A DNA stretch of 10,000 nt from contig NZ_JAIWOI010000175.1 of NCBI RefSeq assembly GCF_020217005.1, positions 1-10,000 on the forward strand. The letters are read 5' to 3'. The DNA comes from Rheinheimera sp. (GTDB taxonomy: Bacteria; Pseudomonadota; Gammaproteobacteria; Enterobacterales; Alteromonadaceae). The position numbers and the translations under genes are program-made. Of the stretch, positions 1-5,851 are shown in pieces (the stretch's first letter is position 1; every line of letters begins with the position of its first letter). The notes beneath the pieces are model-generated. The model was not told where the DNA came from and made no database searches. It worked only from the letters and a program-made list of their open reading frames with translations.

Positions 1-783
1 CAGAATCTCGTCCATTTCAAAGACTGCAGGCAAAGTCTCAATCAACACCGTAGCGCGGATAGTGCCTACAGGCTGATTAAACTTGGTTTGGGTAAAACGG
101 AATACTGCGTCCCACCAGGCCGCTTCTTTATAACTCTGCAGTTTTGGCAGGTAATAATATACGCCAGATCCTTTGGCCAAACGGGTTTGGTAGTTATGGA
201 AAAAGTACAAAGCAAAATCAACCAGGGAGCCGGGAACGGCTTCGCCATCCACTTCTAAATGTTTTTCCCACAGATGTAAACCACGCACACGGGCAATCAA
301 TAAGGCTTGCTTGTCACGCAATGCATATTGTTTGCCTGACTGAGGGTCGCAGTAGCTGATAGTGCCTAAATTAGCATCGCGTAAGTTAATTTGACCTTCA
401 ATGACGCCATCCCAGCTAGGTGCCTGCGAATCTTCAAAATCGGCCATAAAAACTTTTACATCAGCATTTAAAGCGTTGATGATCATTTTACGATCCACAG
501 GTCCGGTGATCTCAACCCTTCTGTCCTGCAGGTCAGCCGGAATGGCCGCGACCTTCCAGTCGCCTTGCCTGATATCTGCAGTTTCTGCACGAAAATCTGG
601 TAAAGCACCTGCGTCATAAGCAGCCTGCTCATTGCGGCGTTGTTGTAGCAGTTGTTTAAGTGGAGTGCGAAACTCACGCGTCAGTTCAACCAATAGTCGG
701 CAGGCTTCAGGCGTTAATATAGTTTGAAATTCTGCCGGCAGACGGCCCTTGATCTCTAATCCTGCTGTGTTGCTGCTTGTCAT
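1..783 (-). CDS. aceB: Malate synthase A, N-terminal part (cut by window edge)
   Basis: Condenses glyoxylate with acetyl-CoA to malate in the cytoplasmic glyoxylate shunt. The frame is open from ATG (783-781) to the window edge, giving 261 residues, about half of the usual 530-540. The sequence follows E. coli AceB closely: TGPVDRKMIINALNADVKVF (93-112), MADFEDSQAPSW (113-124), GQINLRDA (130-137), RVRGLHL with a conserved arginine (165-171), PGSLVDFALYFFHNYQ (184-199), AKGSGVYYYLPK (203-214) and IETLPAVFEMDEIL (248-261). This is the short MSA type, not the 720-residue GlcB type. An AAGGAG ribosome site (796-791) lies 7 bases before the ATG and fixes the start. The next gene upstream is divergent, so aceB is the first gene of its transcript. 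The usual partner aceA would lie beyond the left edge. Family identity is certain; the C-terminal half was not seen. Confidence 0.96.
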   Translation of the reverse strand, partial: MTSSNTAGLEIKGRLPAEFQTILTPEACRLLVELTREFRTPLKQLLQQRRNEQAAYDAGALPDFRAETADIRQGDWKVAAIPADLQDRRVEITGPVDRKMIINALNADVKVFMADFEDSQAPSWDGVIEGQINLRDANLGTISYCDPQSGKQYALRDKQALLIARVRGLHLWEKHLEVDGEAVPGSLVDFALYFFHNYQTRLAKGSGVYYYLPKLQSYKEAAWWDAVFRFTQTKFNQPVGTIRATVLIETLPAVFEMDEIL

Positions 784-1003
784 TGTTGTGCTCCTTGTCA
801 GTAGCAATACGAAGTCACTCCACTATAAGCCGAACATCAGTACAACCCCACCATTTCAGCCATTAATAGACTATATGCCAAACATTCAGCTAAGTTATAC
901 TAAATAGAGCTTTTATTCTAACTTGTTGGCACAGCTTATGCTTCTACGTAAGTGCAGCCGACTATTTCAGGCTGCAGAGTCAAAAGTTTGTCGGAGGTCA
1001 TGA

Positions 1004-1645
1004 ATGGAAGTTTTAATTTTAGTATTAGCCGTGTTAGTTGTGGTTGCTGCTTTTCTGGCAAGCCGCTTTATGAACCATGGCAATCCTTTTCCATTTAATA
1101 AAAAAAGCAGCCTTTTTACTCAGGTCGAACGTTCTTATCTAAACATGCTGGAACAAGCTGTTAAAGGTAAATACAAAGTAATGAACAGAGTAAAGATGGC
1201 CGATATTCTGGAATTAAAAAGCAATGTTGATACCAAATCCCGTATCGCCGCGGCAGTAAAACTGAATGCTAAATATCTGGATTTCGTACTCTGTGATCCG
1301 GAGGATATGAGCATTGTCGCTGTGGTTGATCTGGTGAATAACAACAGCAAAAACGGTCACAAAGCAGTACCTGACTGGTTTGTCAGTGGCGCTTTTGAAG
1401 CAGCCGGTATCCCTTATGTACGGATGAAAATTAAAACCGGTTATACCATAGCAGACATTCAGCAAGGCTTGGCGGCCAAGATTGGTCAAAGTAGCTTAAA
1501 GCCTGAACCTCTGCTCAAAGGGACTGTAAAGAAAAGTCCAACCAGACCTATACGCCCACTGGAAGCAGCGGTTGAAGCAACAACCCTACCTTCTATAGTA
1601 CCGGAGCGTAGCATTCGTTCTCAGTCTACAGCCATGATCCATTAA
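1004..1645 (+). CDS. Membrane-anchored DUF2726 protein
   Basis: A 213-residue protein of unknown function. Residues 1-22 form one hydrophobic segment followed by RFMNHGN, so it is probably a single-pass inner-membrane protein with its domain in the cytoplasm. Residues 38-160 fit DUF2726: an opening helix (LFTQVERSYLNMLEQAV), SRIAAAVKLNAKYLDFVLCD (79-98), a strand with VVDL (107-110), then AVPDWFVSGAFEAAGIPYVR (121-140). DUF2726 is thought to be related to restriction-endonuclease-like folds; D93 and D109 sit where acidic residues would be expected, but a full catalytic set is not obvious. Residues 165-213 are a low-complexity, basic and proline-rich tail. GGAGG (993-997) lies 6 bases before the ATG. 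A possible -10 (TATACT, 896-901) has only a weak -35 before it. The gene stands alone and is closed by the terminator at 1720-1755. Confidence 0.85.
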   Translation: MEVLILVLAVLVVVAAFLASRFMNHGNPFPFNKKSSLFTQVERSYLNMLEQAVKGKYKVMNRVKMADILELKSNVDTKSRIAAAVKLNAKYLDFVLCDPEDMSIVAVVDLVNNNSKNGHKAVPDWFVSGAFEAAGIPYVRMKIKTGYTIADIQQGLAAKIGQSSLKPEPLLKGTVKKSPTRPIRPLEAAVEATTLPSIVPERSIRSQSTAMIH

Positions 1646-1719
1646 AGACTGAATCGAACTTAAAAATTTCAACAACTTCAGGCATTTGGAACATAAGTCA
1701 CTCCGCTCGCCTAAAGACC

Positions 1720-1755
1720 GAAGCCGCTCGCTGCAACGAGCGGCTTCATTTTTTT
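1720..1755 (+). terminator. Rho-independent terminator of the DUF2726 gene
   Basis: A perfect 11-bp stem, GAAGCCGCTCG (1720-1730) and CGAGCGGCTTC (1737-1747), with a 6-base loop CTGCAA, followed by A and seven Ts (1749-1755). It lies 75 bases after the DUF2726 stop and just before the sigma-28 promoter, so it insulates the small gene downstream. Confidence 0.92.
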
Positions 1756-1777
1756 GCCTGATCCTGAAAAATTTTTC

Positions 1778-1804
1778 TAAAGTCCCCGATCCTTTTGCCG
1801 ATAC
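1778..1804 (+). promoter_or_regulatory. Sigma-28 (FliA) flagellar-class promoter
   Basis: TAAAGTCC (1778-1785), an 11-base spacer, then GCCGATAC (1797-1804). The established FliA consensus is TAAAGTTT-N11-GCCGATAA, so 13 of 16 positions match with the exact spacing, including the diagnostic TAAAG and GCCGATA. Transcription would start near 1811, about 24 bases before the preferred ATG of the YjfB-like gene. The promoter and the motility family of the gene support each other. Confidence 0.8.
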
Positions 1805-1834
1805 GTTGTTTGGAGATATGGCATGGGAGTGACT

Positions 1835-2035
1835 ATGACACAATCCGTAGGCTCAACGGCAGTTAGCCAGAGCTATGAACTACTGGGTGCCAGTCTGGCA
1901 AAATCCCAGCAAAAACAGGAAGGGAGACAAACGATGCAGTTGCTGGAAAGCGCTGTTAATTCGTCTCCGGCATTGCAGTCGCCAAGTCCGGGTCCTGTCG
2001 GCAGCCTGGGTCAGAATATTGACATCAAGGTCTAA
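1835..2035 (+). CDS. YjfB-like putative motility protein
   Basis: A 66-residue protein, glutamine- and serine-rich, with a predicted helix over SQSYELLGASLAKSQQKQEG and the C-terminal signature LGQNIDIKV. The YjfB family (PF14070, putative motility protein) has the same layout: a short helical N-terminus followed by a tail ending in G-G/Q-N-I-D-I/V. Its biochemical role is not known. Two in-frame ATGs exist. The one at 1823 has GGAG at 1812-1815, which would lie at the very 5' end of a message started by the FliA promoter. The one at 1835 has GGGAG at 1825-1829, 5 bases away, and is preferred; the longer form adds MGVT. The gene is monocistronic, under a sigma-28-type promoter, and the 2040-2097 hairpin follows 4 bases after its stop. 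It was called from the C-terminal motif plus the promoter, because length alone would not justify it. Confidence 0.75.
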   Translation: MTQSVGSTAVSQSYELLGASLAKSQQKQEGRQTMQLLESAVNSSPALQSPSPGPVGSLGQNIDIKV

Positions 2036-2039
2036 ACTT

Positions 2040-2097
2040 AAATTGGGGTCAGAGTAAAATTAATTCCGCAGATTTGATTTTACTCTGACCCCAATTT
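2040..2097. repeat. GGGGTCAGA-core inverted repeat, copy 1; likely bidirectional terminator
   Basis: Two 21-base arms (2040-2060 and 2077-2097) are perfectly complementary, each containing GGGGTCAGAGTAAAAT or its complement. In RNA a G-U pair and two more pairs extend the stem to 24 bp, with a 10-base loop (2064-2073). Six Ts (2095-2100) follow on the + side and ATTTAAG follows on the - side, so it could end both converging transcripts. The core is shared with the element at 9152-9207. It resembles the short palindromic units that RAYT/IS200-like transposases scatter through proteobacterial genomes; no transposase lies nearby, so that link is inference. Confidence 0.85.
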
Positions 2098-2098
2098 T

Positions 2099-3049
2099 TT
2101 AGCTCCACTCGTCTGAAGTGGGCAAAGCGGCAAAAGCACCATATTTCTGACAGGTTAAAGATCCAGCTTTGATCGCTTGGCTGATTAGTAGCTGCTGCGC
2201 ATTGTGGTCTGAAAGTAAGTCAGAAAAACTCTTTCCTTCAGTGAATTGTTTTGCGATCTGATATAACCAGGCTCCGACAAAGGCATCCCCTGCCGCGGTA
2301 GTATCCAACACAGGAACAATGGCAACTGGCAAAGTAAAAGCCGCTGTTTTAGTGTAGCTCTGCACTTCGCCAGCACCTGCCGTTACTACCAGCCAGGCTG
2401 GTCGAAAAGTCAAAATATGGCGCAGCCATTGCTGCCGGTCTTTCCCCTCTGCAAGATAGTCCAGTTCATCTTCACTTAATTTCACGACATCAGCCATTTC
2501 CAGCAGTTGAATAACTAACTCTCTGCTGGCATTGCCCTCACTCCATAAGTTATGGCGTAAATTGGCGTCCACCGACACCAGCCAGCCATGCTGTTGCGCC
2601 AATCGCACCAGGGCAAAACTGGTTTGAGCTATATCAGGCTCGGTCAGGCTATTGGAACACAAATGCAAGATACCTTTTTGCTGCCAAAGTTCAGCAGGAC
2701 AATGCTCTGCTTTATATAGCAAATCCGCCGCTGGCGGACGATAAAAGGAAAAGCTGCGATCTCCCTGCTGATTTAATGCGACAAAAGCCAAAGCTGTTTT
2801 AGCGTCAGTAGTCTGACGGACCGCACTGCAATCCACAGCGTAACTTTGCAACTCATTAAGCAAGAAATCGCCAAACATATCTTTACCCAGCATGCCGATA
2901 AATTTGCTGTGACCACCCAATTTAGCCACGGCCACTGCCACATTAGCAGGAGCACCACCAGCAAAACGCTGGAACAGGCCAGGCTGATGCTTGTCCTGTA
3001 AAAAGTCGATCAGAACCTCACCAAAACAACATACCGGAGTTGTCTGCAT
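2099..3049 (-). CDS. scrK: Fructokinase, PfkB (ribokinase-like) family
   Basis: Phosphorylates fructose to fructose-6-phosphate with ATP in the cytoplasm. The 316-residue length is normal. PfkB signature 1 is at AGGAPANVAVAVAKLGG (30-46). A lid region with RSFSFYRPPAADLL (98-111) is typical of fructokinases, followed by VDANLRHNLW (160-169), VVKLSEDELDYL (188-199) and PfkB signature 2, DTTAAGDAFVGAW (249-261), with D255 as the expected catalytic base. The ATG at 3049-3047 is preceded by GAGGAG (3065-3060). It is divergent from amylosucrase, which releases fructose, and this points to fructose rather than ribose or 2-keto-3-deoxygluconate as substrate. The symbol scrK rests on that context. 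The TAA stop (2101-2099) uses two Ts from the T-run of the adjoining repeat, so the repeat abuts the last codon. Confidence 0.9.
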   Translation of the reverse strand: MQTTPVCCFGEVLIDFLQDKHQPGLFQRFAGGAPANVAVAVAKLGGHSKFIGMLGKDMFGDFLLNELQSYAVDCSAVRQTTDAKTALAFVALNQQGDRSFSFYRPPAADLLYKAEHCPAELWQQKGILHLCSNSLTEPDIAQTSFALVRLAQQHGWLVSVDANLRHNLWSEGNASRELVIQLLEMADVVKLSEDELDYLAEGKDRQQWLRHILTFRPAWLVVTAGAGEVQSYTKTAAFTLPVAIVPVLDTTAAGDAFVGAWLYQIAKQFTEGKSFSDLLSDHNAQQLLISQAIKAGSLTCQKYGAFAALPTSDEWS

Positions 3050-3092
3050 TTATTTTGCTCTCCTCAAATAAGGTGCAAAATCAGCACCAAAC

Positions 3093-3104
3093 TAAAACGT
3101 TTCA
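3093..3104. promoter_or_regulatory. Possible LacI/GalR-family operator
   Basis: TAAAACGTTTCA contains the perfect palindrome AAACGTTT (3095-3102) with the central CG typical of LacI-family operators (consensus-like TGAAACGTTTCA; 11 of 12 positions match). It lies 44 bases before the fructokinase ATG. Sucrose regulators such as ScrR are LacI-family proteins, but no regulator gene is in the window. Confidence 0.4.
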
Positions 3105-3111
3105 GAATCAC

Positions 3112-3173
3112 TTTAGCGACTTAGAGTTCAAGTGTAAATAATCAACACTTAAATTCAACATTCTGTCGCTAAA
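3112..3173. promoter_or_regulatory. Nested dyad in the fructokinase/amylosucrase divergent promoter region
   Basis: Outer arms TTTAGCGAC (3112-3120) and GTCGCTAAA (3165-3173) are perfect. Inner arms GAGTTCAAGTGT (3124-3135) and ACACTTAAATTC (3145-3156) match at 10 of 12 positions. The centre, near 3140-3143, is almost the midpoint of the 191-base gap between the two start codons. It could be a shared binding region for a regulator of both genes. On the + side a possible TTGCCA (3178-3183) and TCTATT (3202-3207) pair with an 18-base spacer follows directly. No convincing sigma-70 promoter was seen on the - side. Confidence 0.45.
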
Positions 3174-3240
3174 AGCCTTGCCAAAATGCAGAAAATGAAG
3201 TTCTATTAAGCACATCTTAGTGTAGACCGGAACTGTCGCC

Positions 3241-5166
3241 ATGCAAAAAAGTACAGCTCAGTTGCTGGAAAATCCAGAACTGTTGCTTTTTGAAAGCAAA
3301 AAAACACTTAAACGATTAAGCAAATCTTTAAAAACGGCAGCAAAAGACAGTTGGCCAGAACTGCACAACAGATTGGAGCAACAGCTGCCCGTTTTGCTTG
3401 AGCTTTATCTTCGTCTCTACGCGGAGCAGTATGACTGTTATTACCATCTGGAACAGTTGTTACTGCTACTGGCAAAAAGCGCTGCCCAGCGCCCTTCCTA
3501 CTTACGCCAGGAAGATGCAGAGCCACAAAACTGGCATAAAGATCCTGCAGCCCTCGGAGCTGCGTGTTATGTCGATTTATTTGCCAAAGATTTTCAGGGA
3601 CTGGCTCAACGTATTCCTTATCTGAAACAAAGTGGCATTAACTACCTGCATCTTATGCCACTGTTTAAAGCACCAGAACCCAATAGTGACGGTGGTTATG
3701 CGGTATCAGATTATCGCAACACCATGCCACAACTTGGCACTATGCAGCAGCTCGCAGAGCTGATGCAGCAATTGCATCAGCAAGGCATTAAGCCAGTGCT
3801 TGATTTTGTCTTTAACCATACATCAGACGAACATCGCTGGGCAGAAAAAGCCAAAGCGGGTGATGCAGAGTACCGCAACTTCTATTTTTTCCTGACGGAG
3901 CAGGAACGTGATCAATTTGCCCCAAGCTTACGTGAAATATTCCCGGAAATTCGCCGTGGCTGTTTTACTCAGGACCAAGCGTCTGGCTTGTGGGTATGGA
4001 CTACTTTTAATAGCTTTCAGTGGGACTTAAATTACGCCAATCCTGCCGTATTTAATGCCATGGCGGAAGAAATGTTGTTTCTGGCAAATCAGGGCGCGTC
4101 AGTGCTGCGTTTGGATGCGTTGGCTTTTGTCTGGAAAGAAGCTGGCACCAACTGCGAAAATCTGCCCAAAGCTCACACTCTGATCAAAGCTTTTAATGCT
4201 GTGGCTCGCATAGCTGCACCTGCTTTACAGTTTAAATCTGAAGCTATAGTGCATCCTGATGAAGTAGTGAAATATATTGCGCCGGAAGAATGTCAGTTAT
4301 CCTATAACCCGCTTTTGATGGCATTGTTGTGGAATAGCCTCGCCACCCGTAAAACCCGCTTATTAACTGAATCCTTGCGCAAACGTTTTGCCATTAACCC
4401 TCTGTGTAGCTGGGTGAATTACATCCGTTGTCATGACGATATTGGCTGGACTTTTGACGACAGTATCGCCTGGCAACTAGGCATAAATCCGGATCACCAC
4501 CGCCAGTTTTTAAACCAGTTTTATACAGGTCAGTTTGAGGGCAGTTTTGCTGCCGGAGTGCCTTTTCAACAAAACCCTGTGACAGGAGATTGCCGCGTCG
4601 CTGGCATGCTATCGTCTTTGGCCGGGGTAGAAAAAGCTGAAATTGACAACAATAGCTTGCATCTGCAGCACGCCTTGCAACGCATTTATCTGCTCAATTC
4701 TGTGATTTTAAGCATAGGTGGTTTGCCGCTGTTGTATATGGGCGACGAGCTGGGCTTAAAAAATGATTACAGCTATGTGTTAGATCCCGCGAAAAAAGAC
4801 GACAGTCGTTGGGTAAACAGGGTTGCAGTCACGGATAATCAACTGGCATTGGCAAGCTCTACCGATACATTGTCTGGCCATATTTATCAGCAATTACAAC
4901 AACTTATAAACACCAGAGCTCGATTGCCATTATTGGGTTCAGGCAGCACCGAGATACTACAGGATGACAATCCACATTTGTTTTTATACCAGCGGCAATT
5001 AGATGAAAAACGTCTGGTCGCTGCGGTCAACTTCTCAGAACATCCGCAACTTTGCCACTCTCTATCAGGACAGTTATGGTTCGACCAGCTTACAGCGAAA
5101 AAACTGCCTGCAGGTCCATTGCAACTTTTACCTTATCAGGTGCTGTGGTTGACTCCTGTGCACTAA
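3241..5166 (+). CDS. Amylosucrase (GH13 subfamily 4)
   Basis: Transfers glucose from sucrose onto an alpha-1,4-glucan and releases fructose; some relatives mainly hydrolyse sucrose. The 641 residues match the family length (Neisseria polysaccharea enzyme, about 636). Residues 1-90 are the helical N-terminal domain; the (beta/alpha)8 barrel follows, with a beta-sandwich C-terminal domain from about 555. Catalytic residues are in place: nucleophile D292 (LRLDALAF), acid/base E334 (FKSEAIVHPDE) and transition-state stabiliser D399 (CHDDIGWTF). D150 (SDGGYAVSDYR) and R523 (DDSRW) occupy the positions of the salt bridge that closes the sucrose pocket in the Neisseria enzyme. From remembered alignment, about 8 extra residues lie near 458-475. 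There is no signal peptide, so it is cytoplasmic. The ribosome site is weak (CCGGAA, 3227-3232), but no better in-frame start was found. Divergent from fructokinase; followed by a terminator. Confidence 0.95.
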   Translation: MQKSTAQLLENPELLLFESKKTLKRLSKSLKTAAKDSWPELHNRLEQQLPVLLELYLRLYAEQYDCYYHLEQLLLLLAKSAAQRPSYLRQEDAEPQNWHKDPAALGAACYVDLFAKDFQGLAQRIPYLKQSGINYLHLMPLFKAPEPNSDGGYAVSDYRNTMPQLGTMQQLAELMQQLHQQGIKPVLDFVFNHTSDEHRWAEKAKAGDAEYRNFYFFLTEQERDQFAPSLREIFPEIRRGCFTQDQASGLWVWTTFNSFQWDLNYANPAVFNAMAEEMLFLANQGASVLRLDALAFVWKEAGTNCENLPKAHTLIKAFNAVARIAAPALQFKSEAIVHPDEVVKYIAPEECQLSYNPLLMALLWNSLATRKTRLLTESLRKRFAINPLCSWVNYIRCHDDIGWTFDDSIAWQLGINPDHHRQFLNQFYTGQFEGSFAAGVPFQQNPVTGDCRVAGMLSSLAGVEKAEIDNNSLHLQHALQRIYLLNSVILSIGGLPLLYMGDELGLKNDYSYVLDPAKKDDSRWVNRVAVTDNQLALASSTDTLSGHIYQQLQQLINTRARLPLLGSGSTEILQDDNPHLFLYQRQLDEKRLVAAVNFSEHPQLCHSLSGQLWFDQLTAKKLPAGPLQLLPYQVLWLTPVH

Positions 5167-5182
5167 GGGTCCATTCCCTGAT

Positions 5183-5200
5183 AACACCTCCCCGGGTGTT
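5183..5200 (+). other. Small hairpin before the amylosucrase terminator
   Basis: AACACC (5183-5188) and GGTGTT (5195-5200) form a 6-bp stem around TCCCCG, with only three Ts after it. It stands 10 bases before the real terminator, so it may stabilise the 3' end of the amylosucrase message rather than terminate it. Confidence 0.4.
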
Positions 5201-5210
5201 TGACTTTGAC

Positions 5211-5234
5211 AGCCCCTGCAAAGGGGCTTTTTTT
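5211..5234 (+). terminator. Rho-independent terminator of the amylosucrase gene
   Basis: AGCCCCT (5211-5217), loop GCAA, AGGGGCT (5222-5228), with seven Ts (5228-5234). It lies 44 bases after the amylosucrase stop and separates it from the nucleotidyltransferase-like gene. Confidence 0.9.
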
Positions 5235-5295
5235 ATCTATGACTTCATCATTTTTCTTGTTGTATGATTCGAAAAAATTAAGCCGCTGAGCCTAT

Positions 5296-5847
5296 ATGAC
5301 AGACTACCACGCCCTCACTACAGATTTGCTACTGCATGATACCTTTCGAATGAACTGCCTGCGGGCTGCACGGCAGCTCAAGCTTGAAGACTACTATTTA
5401 GCAGCAGGCTTCTTACGGAATGCCATCTGGGATCATCTGCACGGGCTGTCAAAAATGACACCGCTGAACGATATCGATTTGGTGTATTTTGACTCTACAG
5501 ACAAGTCCACTGAAACAGAGCAGCAACTGACTTTTCAGCTGAACAGCCAGCGACCGGAGGCCAGTTGGGAAGTACGGAATCAGGCCAGAATGCATCTGCT
5601 GCATGGCCATGCGCCTTATCAAAACACAGTAGAAGGTATTGCACAGTGGGTCGAAATTGCCACTTGTGTTGGCGTGCGACTGGAACAAGACGACTCGTTT
5701 AGCTTTTGTGCGCCTTACGGTCTCGAACACAACTGGAGCCTGAAGTTGCAAGTAAACCCGTTTAATCCAAGACCTCAGCTTTTTACAAAGCGAATACAGC
5801 AAAAAAACTGGCTGAAGCTCTGGCCTCAGCTGCAACTTATCAGTTGA
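5296..5847 (+). CDS. Nucleotidyltransferase-like protein (PF06042, NTP_transf_6)
   Basis: A 183-residue cytoplasmic protein of a widespread family with a nucleotidyltransferase-like fold and no established substrate. Landmarks are AAGFLRNAIWDHLHG (36-50), which holds the glycine-containing turn, NDIDLVYFD (58-66), giving the paired acidic residues D59 and D61 expected to bind metal, WEVRNQARMH (91-100), and a C-terminal part with LKLQVNPFNPRP. Length and motif order are normal for the family. The region before the ATG has only TGAG (5287-5290) as a poor ribosome site, but the family's N-terminus starts about here. It stands alone behind the amylosucrase terminator and meets the LysR gene tail to tail with a 4-base gap. 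Its neighbours say nothing about its substrate. Confidence 0.85.
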   Translation: MTDYHALTTDLLLHDTFRMNCLRAARQLKLEDYYLAAGFLRNAIWDHLHGLSKMTPLNDIDLVYFDSTDKSTETEQQLTFQLNSQRPEASWEVRNQARMHLLHGHAPYQNTVEGIAQWVEIATCVGVRLEQDDSFSFCAPYGLEHNWSLKLQVNPFNPRPQLFTKRIQQKNWLKLWPQLQLIS

Positions 5848-5851
5848 TTAG

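Noticed and set aside
144..619. Two + strand open frames inside the malate synthase region
   Set aside because: The - strand frame is open across the whole stretch and matches AceB almost residue by residue.
820..880. TATAGT boxes on the - strand as an aceB promoter
   Set aside because: Two matches to a -10 (827-822 and 875-870) exist, but neither has an acceptable -35 at 16-18 bases.
1214..1489. A 91-codon open frame on the - strand within the DUF2726 gene
   Set aside because: Antisense shadow of a better supported gene with a strong ribosome site and domain match.
2040..2097. Attenuator or small RNA gene
   Set aside because: The hairpin lies after stop codons on both strands with T-runs and no promoter of its own; a terminator/REP-like repeat explains it better.
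3072..3088. GGTGC-N7-GCACC hairpin in the fructokinase leader as a riboswitch or attenuator
   Set aside because: Only 5 bp with no T-run or alternative pairing; too weak to call.
5449..5835. A 128-codon open frame on the - strand inside the nucleotidyltransferase-like gene
   Set aside because: It is fully antisense to a gene with recognisable family motifs, has no ribosome site or family resemblance, and its composition reads as a shadow.
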